From Turritopsis dohrnii (taxonomy: Eukaryota > Cnidaria > Hydrozoa > Anthoathecata > Oceaniidae): 64,000 bases of DNA. Position 1 is the first letter of the stretch. The number at the start of each line of letters is the position of its first letter. The translations under genes were made by a program, and so were the position numbers. The notes under the pieces are model-generated. The model was not told where the DNA came from. It searched no databases and saw nothing but the letters and a program-made list of their open reading frames with translations. The stretch covers positions 62,001 to 126,000 of the forward strand of contig BQMF02000334.1 of NCBI GenBank assembly GCA_027922465.2. The letters are read 5' to 3'. This document shows, in pieces, positions 34,027 through 45,000 of this stretch.

Positions 34027-35135
34027 TTAAAAAATACACCCATCATTTCTTTTCGAGCCACAGAGGTTGGTTCCATCAGCGAATAGAACAATATCAGCCG
34101 CAGCTCTCAAACGACGATCAGAGTTATTTTTTAAACAGTTGTCAATAGAAATAAGAAGAGAATCACAGCTATCTGATGATTCATAGGTTGCATTCCTAGC
34201 TGCTGATTCCAGATATTGTTTTATCACTGGCTCTTTGATCTCATCTGCTAAAAACTTAATCATTTTTGGGTACAACTCTTTCACTGGCAAATTATTTCTA
34301 GCTAAAAAGTGAACAATTTTGACAAGCTTAGCGATGTAAAGTTCATTAGTGGCTTCTTTTTCTGATCTTGTACAGTTATCAGCACGGCTCAGTCCTTCTT
34401 CTATTCTTGCTTGGGTTTTCATTGAAATTGCTTTTTCGTGAGATTTTGACTTTTCGTGGCGACGAAATCTTTTCCCAGGATTATCTTTCAATAAAACAGC
34501 TTTATGAGACCATGCTCCTCGCCCTTGACTAGATGGACATGGTGCATCATTGTAAAACACTTCACACACTTTGCACATGTAACCATACTTTGTTAGACTG
34601 TAGTACATCCACAGAAACTGACTAGAGTACTTCCGCTGATCATATATCCTATAAAGAATTTACACAACATCTTAACCTTTTAAGTCCCCTCTATAAAGCT
34701 TGTTGAATTTTGGGGTAGTTTATCTGGCCGTTAGCTAAAACTTAAACAAAATTTTTTAAATTATGCCTATGGGAGTAGTTTTACATACTAACCTATTATC
34801 ATTCTTTATTTCTTCACAAGAAGCTGAAGTTGTTTCGCTGACGTTGTTGTCAATTATAAGTTCATCATCAGAATCATTAGTAAAATCATCAAAGGATAAC
34901 ATTTCGTCTGGAGCATCAGTGGATGGAGATTGATCAGTCGTTAATCTAGAAAAAACAGAAAAAGAGAGCAAACTTGTCTCTAGGAAACCAATCTGAACTT
35001 AAAGAAAACCTGGAATAACTTTCAACTAAATAGCTACCTTGATTTAGAAAAAATTGAAGCTATAGAGCTGCATCCTTCTGCCGCTTCCTTATGTTTTTTC
35101 GCCTTGTTTTTCACCCCACGTTCATGTGATGGCAT
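34027..35135 (-). CDS. hAT-transposon-derived gene with TTF-type zinc finger and DUF4371-like part, truncated, three exons
   Basis: Exons 35135-35038 (MPSHERGVKNKAKKHKEAAE), 34945-34793 and 34648-34027 join with matching phase (AG split codons at both junctions) and give about 290 intact codons. The third exon has a TTF-type BED-like finger (CKVCEVFYNDAPC and the later HEKSKSHEKA histidines), then LVKIVHFLARNNLPVKELYP and FLADEIKEPVIKQYL, features of the DUF4371 segment of hAT transposases such as those related to ZMYM1. The reading stops at ADGTNLCGSKRNDGCIF, before the catalytic DDE core and the C-terminal dimerisation domain. The frame is clean, with splice sites intact, so this is either a young truncated copy or a captured DNA-binding gene. 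No hAT TIR or 8-bp duplication was confirmed. Confidence 0.7.
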
Positions 35136-35930
35136 TTTGAGTTTTTTTCTTTAATTGTAGTGCGAATACTTATAGTTCAACATTATGTTTCATTTTCAAC
35201 GTTTCATTTCCCACCTGCCAAAAATTTCTTCAAAGTCAGCAAAAAATTTGTTCAACGCCAGCAAAAAAATAAAAAAACTTTGTTTTAACGGACTTTGAAC
35301 AGATTACATCAGCTGGGTTATCACAGGTGTATATTTTAATACATTATTTTTCAAACAATGTTAACCATTATTGCGATTATTGTAAACAATTTATTAGACA
35401 CACACCTTTTGTCGCTCTCCTATTGAGAGGTTTAAAACATTGAGGAGAAATCATGAACTCACAAACAATCTACGCGCTCGAGATTGAACATGTGTCTTCA
35501 TGTCTATGTATATTCGTGAATAGAACAATGTCAGGGGCTGCTATCAAACAACGATTTTAAAGAATAAAGAAATAATTAATTTCAATTAACTTGTGACGTA
35601 AGGATGTTTTGACGCAGTCTGATCTCTCGTTTATTATGTTGAACATGCGTGTGAAGACGTATATAATTTATTTTGATCGAAAGTTTAATACATTAAAACA
35701 AATATGTGAAATCTCAAGGGCAGCTCTATCAGAAAAAAGGGCATCTATATCTTTTTGAAGGGCACTTTGACTCGTTACATTACCCACTTTTGTTCTAAAA
35801 TAGGGCCTGCCTGTTTTACAGTATGATACAAAAAGTTCTTCTTGTCACGAAAATATACATTAATTCTTACCAAGTTCACCACATGTAACTGAATAAAATG
35901 TTTTCTGAAACAGAGCAAGCAATAGAGAAC
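35136..35930. other. Upstream flank of the hAT-derived gene
   Basis: About 0.8 kb without a gene. It contains two similar phrases, gccagcaaaaaataa-like and tcagcaaaaaatttgttcaa (35225-35275), and a small cluster of agggca repeats (35719-35765). No TIR end was defined. Confidence 0.4.
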
Positions 35931-35934
35931 AATT

Positions 35935-37302
35935 GTGACCGTCCATGGGAAAAAAAGTACATTTCGTTTTACCGGTAAATATACCGGTATTTTTACCGGT
36001 AAATGATGTAGTATCGATATTTTTACCGGTATAAACTAATTATATTATCGGTAATTACTGGTAAGCAAATTGATCAATACTTTTATCGGTAAATTTACCG
36101 GTAAATCTAAATTGATCCAATCGATTATTGGTAAAGTGCGAATTATGATAGTTTTTAAAACGAGAAAAGAGCTAGCTTTAAGAGCTATTATACCTAATCA
36201 TTTATGGTGTTACGTTACCGTAGTGTAATAATTTGAAAATCATTTTACCTCCGGGATACTTAAAAGTCGTCAAAGAATTCACATCGAATGTTCAGTAATC
36301 GAATGTTTTTAGATGAATATGCAATGCAAAGAAAATAAACGATCTTCCTAATGTTTTCTCGTATACATGTTTTTGTAGTAGCACGAAACCAAATTTTAGC
36401 ATTTAGTTCCCAGGATCTTTCGACTAGAATATTAATGCTATTGCAGTATAGGTCTTCAAAAGGTTGTGCAAGGAAAATTACGAAAATCACTAAAACGTTG
36501 CGAAATGATCAATTTCAGGGCACATCTCCACTTGTTGAAGGCGAAATATCTGTTGAATAAAAATCAGCTGACTTTCCCTGAGGAAAATAAAAATAAAAGT
36601 TTTCGTCGGCAGTTTTTATTATCGTCAAATTTCGAACAAACTGTTGTATCTCTTATTTTCAGCTGAATGAGAACCAGGTTACGAGTTGATTTTGATACAC
36701 AAACGAATGTTACCTGTAATACATAAAAAGTATAGATTACCAGAGGGCTGTTAGAAAAGCTTCCCTGTTTATTATAATAATTGAATAACACAGTCTTTTT
36801 AAATGGAAGATTTAAACCTATGAAGAAAAAAATCATTAATAAATTTTCGACACATCATCCTTTCTTTTAAAAGATCTTTCAACCGTCGAATTCATGAGCA
36901 GGTGATTTGTTTTGTTTCAGAGTTTATTGACGTCAATTACTTCATCATGAATAAAAACAAGAAAGAAACATATTTGAACAACCAACGATTAGCTAATTTA
37001 TGACTTGACTGGGTCTTAAAAATGGCGGAATTAGTATAAACAAACATTAACATTTTCGAAAACATGTTATCGCTATCGATTAGCCACTTAACCTTACGTC
37101 TGAGACGCTACCGGTAAATCACATTAGATATTTTTTTACATTACATTGCGATAGCGGTAATTACCGGAAAAGCGGTAAATTTATCGATAAAAAATTATAG
37201 TTACCGGTAATCGCAAATAAAAATCTTAAGTTACCGGTAAAATTACCGGTAATTTACGCATATCGGTAAATCGAATGTACTTTTTTCCCCATGGACAGTC
37301 AC
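35935..37302. mobile_element. TIR element F (1368 bp), TSD AATT, TTACCGGTAA arrays
   Basis: Left end GTGACCGTCCATGGGAAAAA, right end TTTTTCCCCATGGACAGTCAC-type inverse. Flanks are AATT at 35931-35934 and 37303-37306. Just inside both ends lie arrays built on the palindrome ttaccggtaa and its variants (35970-36135 and 37105-37270). The interior shares pieces with elements D and E (cgttgcgaaatgatcaattt, gcacatctccacttgttgaa) and the family core (gaatgagaaccaggttacga). No transposase frame. It lies between the hAT-derived gene and MCM3AP. Confidence 0.85.
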
Positions 37303-37306
37303 AATT

Positions 37307-38777
37307 AGCAGAAACACGTGAAGAACAGACAGAGAAGAATCATAGTGGCCTATATTATTTCAGTACTCGTTAAAAAGTGTCCCCCTGCACTGTGATTGAT
37401 GTACTTTTTTATTTAACTTATTTTGTGATAAAAAGCCCTCGAAGCCCTCTGTTCGGTGCAATGATATTACCGATATTTTATGACGAAGATGGTCACTATT
37501 ATTTCTTATCTGTAAATATGGCTACCATTGTACACAGAGCTAGCATAAAGATGCATGGCTATCAAGATAGTCCATTTAGAAAAAAATCTTTTAAAAGAGA
37601 TCTTTAAAATTTAGAAAAATAAATTCTAACTGCATCCACGTTGGTAATTTTCATGCGTCAAAATAAATTTACTGATCTCTGATTTAGAAGTTTGTGGTAT
37701 TATAGTTTGGTTGACAGTATGGGATGTGCCGTATTTTTAATTTGTAGACAGTTGAAATAGGTTTTGATTACTGTCTGATATAATGAACATTGAAGGTATA
37801 TACATACTACAAAATTTTATAAAGACATCAAAATTTCACTACATCTATTAGATGGAACACACTGGTGAAGTCATTAGATACGCGGAAGAGCAACTTGGAT
37901 AATTTTGAATTGTGGTCGGTGGTGGTTGGGCAAGAAAATGAAGTGAATGATGAATTGTTCTTGTTAAGAAGCAGTTCAATGAAATGGTTCACGGTGACAG
38001 TGCTCATCACTGACTAGTTTAACAATGCTTTCCGGCGTTCTAGACAAAGATAAAACCCAAAATTCTCATTTCCGCCCCAACCATGGTTGGTACTCAGCAA
38101 AACTCCCGATATTAGATTCGAAGCAAAGGATAGTATAGAGCAGCCTGTGTTAAAGTTCCGATAATTTTTGACACCGACTGACTAAGGCTGATTAGGCTCT
38201 GCCTGTTTTTTTGACCCCCCGCGAACAGAAGAAGATATTTTGCAATTGCCGCCGCCTTGCATGGATTTGATTCTTATCTAGTTAACAAAATCTAAAATAT
38301 GAACAAATTGTAGATTTTTTTCATAAATCTGGGTTTGACAAGTTTCATTTAAGTTCTCCAAGTCAACAAAAATTTAAAAAAAAAAAAATTAAAAAAATGG
38401 TGTGTTTGTTTTGTTTTTTTCCCCTTTTTTTCCTTATATATATATACACACATTTTCCAGTTCATCTGAGTAATAATTTCCTGCATCATAAACTGTTTCA
38501 AGAATTTTACTGTTAGGTTACAAAAAGGGGAAACTAAATAACAATTGAAAGAAATAATAAACTACTTGAATTGAATCACGTGGCTAGTCAATCGGCGCAC
38601 TTCTAACCTTCCATTTTGACTGTTGACAACCGAAATTCCGAAATCAATATAAATCCCAAATAAATTATTCCCGATATTCGATATAGGTGCAAACGAGATG
38701 CGTACCAGCATTGGTATCTTATAGAAACATGTGAGGGTGAAGTGAAGAAAGAAGGCTTGACGAAAGGAACATTCAAA
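37307..38777. other. Upstream region of MCM3AP
   Basis: About 1.5 kb ahead of the MCM3AP ATG, expected to hold its promoter. It contains a short A/T homopolymer and TA/CA microsatellite patch near 38370-38450. A proline- and glycine-free frame at 37377-37607 has no known motif. A GTG codon at 38742 is in frame with MCM3AP, but the first ATG is 38778. Confidence 0.5.
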
Positions 38778-39030
38778 ATGAATGAAAAGCAACAGCAACT
38801 CAATATCACTATATCATCTAATTTTACGAATCCATTCCTTAGTTCTTCAAATGTTCCTGTGTTAAGCCGTCCAATAAACCCATTTCTTGCCCCTGTAATT
38901 AGTACAGTCGCTGCTGAATCTGAAGCAACAAAAAAGACTCAACAACAACAACAAACCAATCTTCCAAATCCGTTTACTTTTAATGTTGGTGGCGAAAAAC
39001 CGTTTTTCAAATCAGATAATAGCGCACAAG
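38778..39030 (+). CDS. MCM3AP: MCM3AP exon 1: FG-nucleoporin-like N-terminus
   Basis: ATG at 38778 ([14 protein letters not shown]), 84 codons, ending CAA G before gtatat. It carries three NPF motifs ([23 protein letters not shown]) and a run of glutamines ([10 protein letters not shown]). In human GANP this region is rich in FG repeats that bind nuclear pores; here it is short and NPF-based. It joins across 11.4 kb to [17 protein letters not shown] in the right phase. Confidence 0.88.
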
Positions 39031-42000
39031 GTATATTATACATAATTATATATTTCTAAAAAGAGACACATCAGTTTCATAAAAAGGATCAATCATCTCC
39101 GCGAGAGAAAGCAAACAACTACCCCAGAGATGGGGGATCTCCGTTAGCAAACAAGGGATACAATTGTGATTGCATTTGTAAACCAAGTGCACAGGTTTAC
39201 TATTATATTATGTGGAATCTATAGTTTTCTTGGGGTACTTTTAATAACAACATCAGAGGGGTATACATACAGGATTGGAATTTGGGTGACGTGACGCTAG
39301 AGTCGCTATTTATCCTCTTGTTGCACGTATTAATTTTTGTGCAGCTTAATATTCACCGTTGCTGGCACGTATTTATTTTCTCACAGAAAGTATAGGGTAT
39401 ATGGATAATAAAGGGAGAGAATAGCGGTGTTAGGACCACTCGGCCAGAATTCGTCGCTAAAATAATCATGATTTATTATAAAGAATTGCCTCGATAATTT
39501 TATGTTGCTCTCCCATTTGAATACATCCGATTGAATGATGACGATCTAGCATAGCAACCGCATAGAAACTTAGCTCTAGGGAAAATTCGACATGGTAAAT
39601 TTTTTTTATTTTTGGGGTGGTGAAACTTTATGCAAAAACAAAACTTTTGACCGTGTTAAATTTTCCCTTTCGGCTTAGTTCTTCAGAAAATGAAGGAAGA
39701 AGAAAATGAAAAATTTCTACATCTTCAGAGGAGTACCGCTTTTTTAGCGATACATAAGCATCAGTTTCAATAATGGTCGTAAAATTAAATTGCGCTATTG
39801 TGTGACGTATCGACAAAACGATTATTGAAATCATTAACATAACAATACCAAACATTGCAATTATAAATTTTTGGGAAGCATTCGGAATGAATAATTGAAA
39901 CAAACAAATAGTTATTACATGCTTCACCAGAACATATGTGACGGTTTATGGGAAAAGGATAACAAGCGAAAAAGCGATTTGAATCGCTTAATCGATTAAG
40001 TGATTATTTGAAGCTAAAAAGCGATTCTTTAAAATCGATTTTTAGCTTCAAATAATCGCTTTTCCGATTCACATGAATCGCTTTTCCGATTCTAATGAAT
40101 CGCTTTTCCGATTCTAATGAATCGCTTTTCCGATTCTAATGAATCGCTTTTCCGATTCCAATGAATCGCTTTTCTGATTCTAATGAATCGCTTTTTTGAT
40201 TCTATATCACTCACTCAAGTGTTGATTAAAATTCTGATAAACATTTTCCCCCAAGGAATAAACCAAAATATCGATCGAACAACTCAAAAAAGAATTGTAA
40301 GGGACGGTTTCTATTGGTAGTAACTTTAAAACAAACTTTTTTTTCTTTTTTCTTAAACTGAATGTGAACCATGTTCTGTTATGTGAACAGCGGTGGAACA
40401 ACTTAAACAAAAAAAAGAATTATAGCAGACGGTTTCTATCTGTAGCAACTTTGAGAACAAACTGTTGTTTATTTTATCTCTTAGTGAATAAGAACCAGGT
40501 AATCAGTTCATTATTTAACACGAACGCGTGCTACCTGTAATTATACATCCGTCACATTGAGTTTTCAAAATAATGCTGAAGTCGCGATAACAACATCTTT
40601 TGAGAGTGTAGACATCTTTATCAATAAAAAAACTTTTTATTTTTATTTGGCAAAATAGCAATTAGATATAATACTCCCAGTTATGTTCCAACCTCGAAAA
40701 CTGGTGCATGGGAATATGAAAAATATAAACATACATAGACGTTGAACGAAACGAAACGTAGTAAGTAGGTGAATCCTACTTTTCATATTCTAACAAAATA
40801 CCTTCACTTTATTTTATTTATATCGACGGTCACGTATATGAAACATGGAATCTACTATGTAAACAAACAATTTTATTACGGCGATAGCAACGATTTTTAG
40901 TTTTTATTTATATTTCCTTTTCGAAAAAGATTTTTTTTTTCTCTCTTGGCGCACATTTGTCTTTAAAATATATTTTGCAGCTCATGCAAGTATATTTCTT
41001 TTGTTATAAATTCTGGTTATTAATTAAGCTACGTTTACATTAGCGAAAGATCCAATCACGGCTTTCTGTAGTACTCGTCCGTTTCTTTCCGCATTAAATT
41101 TTCCAAAAACAGCCTTTAGTCTAAAAATCTATTTCCAGATGTATGGTGTTTTTGTATCTATTCATATTATTGCGCCAGTTTTATAATGGCGTTTTTCATC
41201 ATTTGGTTCTTGTTTATAATTTGTGACGGTTTATGGGAAAAGGATAACAACCTAAAAATCGATCCAGGATCGCTTTTCCGATTAAGCGATCATTTGGATC
41301 GAAAAATCGATTTTAAAAGATCGATTTTTTGTAGTTTTGGATCACTTTTTCGATCCTAATAAATCGATTTTCCGATCCTAATAGATCGATTTTCCGATCC
41401 TAAAGAATCGATTTTCCGATCTTAAAGAATCGCTTTTCCGATCCTAATAGATCGATTTTCCGATCCTAAAGAATCGCTTTTCCGATCCTAAGGAATCGCT
41501 TTTCCGATCCAAATAAATCGTTTCACTTTTCTGATCCTATTGGCCACTTTTTCGTTTCTAAGTGATGTTAATTATAAGAATAAAGTCAATAAGTTAATAA
41601 GATTTTCATCATCGTAGATTCTCTATGTATCATAATAAAATAGAAGCATTAAACCTCAGATTATAAACAAGAACCAAATGGTGAAAAAACGGCATTATAA
41701 AACTGGCGCAATAATATGAATAGATACAAAAACACCATCCATCTGGAAATAGATTTTTATTTTTAGACTAAAGGCTGTTTTCCACTTTTGGAAAATTTAA
41801 CGCAGAGAGAAACGGGCGAATACTGGGGAAAGAACGTGATTGGATCTTTCGCTAATGTAAACGTAGCTTAATTAATAACCAGAATTTATAACAAAAGAAA
41901 TATACTTGTATGAGCTGCAAAATATATTTTAAAGACAAATGTGCGCCAAGAGAGAAAAAAAAAATCTTTTTCGAAAGGAAATGTAAATAAAAACTAAAAA

Positions 42001-45000
42001 TCGTTGCTATCGCCGTAATAAGATTGTTTGTTTACATAGTAAATTCCATGTTTCATATACGTGACCGTCCAAGGGATTTTGATAACAAACGATATAAATA
42101 AAATAAAGTGACGGTATTTTGTTAGAATATGAAAAGTAGGATTCACCTACTTACTACGTTTCGTTTCGTTCAACGTCTATGTATGTTTATATTTTTCATA
42201 TTCCCATGCGCCAGTTTTCGAGGTTGGAACATAACTGGGAGTATTATATCTAATTGCTATTTTGCCAAATAAAAATAAAAAGTTTTTTTATTGATAAAGA
42301 TGTCTACACTCTCAAAAGATGTTGTTGTTATCGCGACTTCAGCATTATTTTGAAAACTCAATGTGACGGATGTATAATTACAGGTAGCACGCGTTCGTGT
42401 TAAATAATGAACTGGTTACCTGGTTCTTATTCACTAGGACATAAAATAAACAACAGTTTGTTCTCAAAGTTGCTACAGATAGAAACCGTCTGCTATAATT
42501 CTTTTTTTTGTTTAAGTTGTTCCACCGCTGTTCACATAACAGAACATGGTTCACATTCAGTTTAAGAAAAAAGAAAAAAAAGTTTGTTTTAAAGTTACTA
42601 CCAATAGAAACCGTCCCTTACAATTCTTTTTTGAGTTGTTCGATCGATATTTTGGTTTATTCCTTGGGGGAAAATGTTTATCAGAATTTTAATCAACACT
42701 TGAGTGAGTGATATAGAATCAAAAAAGCGATTCCAGGCCTGGTCGTAAGAGGCGTGCGATCGCACGCGCACGCCTCCACACACGCCAAGATTAATTTAGG
42801 CGTGTGGCAATCGCACGCCTGGCTTGTAATTACAAGTGTAATAACAAATGTTTATTTAAAAGTCAACAAAAATCTGTCCCAAAATGTTGAAAGTTTTGCT
42901 TCGGAAATTGTTCATGTGTTACAATTAAATTTTACAATAACGGAACGAAACTTTGCTACCATTTCAGAAGTGAGGTCTCCGATCGCTTTGGAATACGGTA
43001 GTGGTTTTGAATTAAAAATCAGTGCTCAAAAATTTTCTTCGTTTGGTAGTAGAAAACAAGTCTACTCAACGAAATCCGTTGAGGAATGAAGAAGGAGCTT
43101 CATGCACGCAATTTTATTATGTATTATGTAGTTTTCTCTTTCTTTTTAACGTTCTTTTAAGTTACAAAAGTATGCGCAAGGTTGCAGTTTCGAAAAAGTA
43201 ATCTTTTATTTAAAAAAATAGCCAGCCAGGTGGTGACGAGTTAATGGAACGGAAACGTCTTTAATTTAATTAAAAAACAATTTGAACTTCAAACCAAAAC
43301 GATGGAGAGTAATACAAATATTTTTTATTTTCAGGTTGGTTTTATTTTTCCTCTTTATTAATTTTTGAATAAATTTTATTTACCGTCAAAGTAATCTTTA
43401 ACATTTTACGTTCCGAATCTTTGAAAACAATGTTTTGTTTCATTAATTCATTCTTCGTGAAAATCTCATTATTTTTACATATGACACATTTCAAATTTGA
43501 CTGATTATCATACAGAATGAAGATCGTTGATCTTAACTGGAAAAAATTGATCGCACGTCTGTCAAAAATTTACACGAGCGCACGCCATAACTGATTAATA
43601 GATTAATTAATGTTATTAAGAAATCGATTTTCCGATCAAATAAAAATCGATTTTCCGATCAAGTAGAATCGATTTTCCGATCAAATAGAATCGATTTTCC
43701 GATCACATAGAATCGATTTTCCGATCACATAGAATCGATTTTCCGATCACATAGAATCGATTTTCCGATCATATTGGATCGAAATCGAAATCGATTTTCC
43801 GATCATATTGAATCGATCTTTGTACCCAAAGATCGATCTTTTCAGGATCGATTTTTAGAGTTGTTATCCTTTTCCCATAAACTGTCACATTTGAGGTTTA
43901 ATGCTTCTATTCTATTATGATACATAGAGAATCTACGATGATGAAAATCTTATTAACTTATTGACTTTATTCTTATAATTAACATCACTTCTGACTTACA
44001 AATCGATTTTTTGAAATCGCTTTTCCGATTCAAGTGAATCGCTTTTCCGATTCAAGTGAATCGCTTTTCCGATTCAAGTGAATCGCTTTTCCGATTCAAG
44101 TGAATCGATTTCGAAATCGCTTTTCCGATTATTTTGAATCGATTTTTTGCAGCTAAAAATCGATTTTAAAGAATCGATTTTTCGCTTGTTATCCTTTTCC
44201 CATAAACCGTCACATATATATTTCGTAATTATACGCTCAGTCCTCCCCTTAGCTTAAAGTTATTGTTATAGATATGTTTGGCAGTATATCGCTTGAGAAC
44301 TAAATCCGACCCCCGAGTTGCGCCACTGCCTACTTATTTTGGGGATCTGGAAATGAAGTTATTCAATCTGAATACACAAAAAGTCATGAGCACCCTTCAG
44401 GTTCACTTTTCTGGAAACGAAAAAAAAAATGGCTGCAAATCCGTGAAATGTTTTTTGTGAAAATATTTAGAAGTCGCCAGCATATAAAGTCGTGAATCCT
44501 AAAAAAGCAAAATGTCGCTTCCCATCTTTTGTGCTTTTAATACTACAAGGAACTTCGTCTGTATCTCGACGAATTCTATTCACATATTCTCAGGCTTCAT
44601 AGAAAAAACACAAGTAATTTGTTCTGGACAATTTATTTATATCAACATGAATGTACAAAGTAAAGATTCCTAAGTTACATATTAAATCAGATTGATAATT
44701 ATATACTTCTTTCACGATTTTACAATACATTTCTCAATCTTGTATTTTCAAATCAGAAGAAAAAGTTGTGAATGCACTTCATCGTGTGGCTGTCATAAAG
44801 TAGTATGAAACGCTTTTTATTGCAAGTTTTGGTCGAGTGATCCTAACTGAATAGATACTTGTATTTTAAGCTGTTCTTGTGTATTTTTAAATAGAGCTTG
44901 TCTCGAGAAACTTCTTTTGTTACACATCTGGTCTCTGCGTTCTGATCACGCGTCTTAAGAAAAAAATTTGGGTTGAATTTGGGCACCGAGATGCCCAATT

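Larger units (their letters stand above)
41223..43888. mobile_element. TIR element B (2666 bp) nested in A in reverse, TSD ATTT
   Basis: GTGACGGTTTATGGGAAAAG at 41223 pairs with CTTTTCCCATAAACTGTCAC ending at 43888; ATTT flanks it (41219-41222 and 43889-43892). Its arrays have their own 22-bp units, cgattttccgatcctaatag plus at (41340-41540) and cgattttccgatcacataga plus at (43620-43810). The interior 41566-42720 is the reverse complement of A's interior, so B is a sister element that landed in A facing the other way. A GC-rich insertion at about 42735-43600 adds length. The repeated 67-codon frames at 40207-40410 and 42508-42711 are the two copies of this inverted segment, not genes. Confidence 0.8.
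39938..44213. mobile_element. TIR element A (4276 bp, about 1.6 kb without its insert), TSD ATAT
   Basis: Left end GTGACGGTTTATGGGAAAAG at 39938, inverted right end ending GTCAC at 44213, flanks ATAT at 39934-39937 and 44214-44217. Inside each end is a 22-bp tandem array (unit cgcttttccgattctaatga plus at): about six units at 40058-40200, and about five of the related cgcttttccgattcaagtga plus at around 44018-44125. Its interior is interrupted at 41219-41222 by element B. It carries the family core near 40400-40555 (gaattatagcagacggtttc, gaataagaaccaggtaatca, cgcgtgctacctgtaattat). No transposase. It lies in MCM3AP intron 1. Confidence 0.85.

Noticed and set aside
40207..42711. The identical 67-codon frame on both strands as a conserved gene
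   Set aside because: Both copies belong to the arms of the nested A/B inverted repeat; the identity comes from recent duplication, and the frame has no motif.
40058..44125. Regular 22-bp repeats that could suggest a CRISPR-like array
   Set aside because: The units are head-to-tail tandem copies without unique spacers, lie just inside transposon ends, and the genome is eukaryotic.
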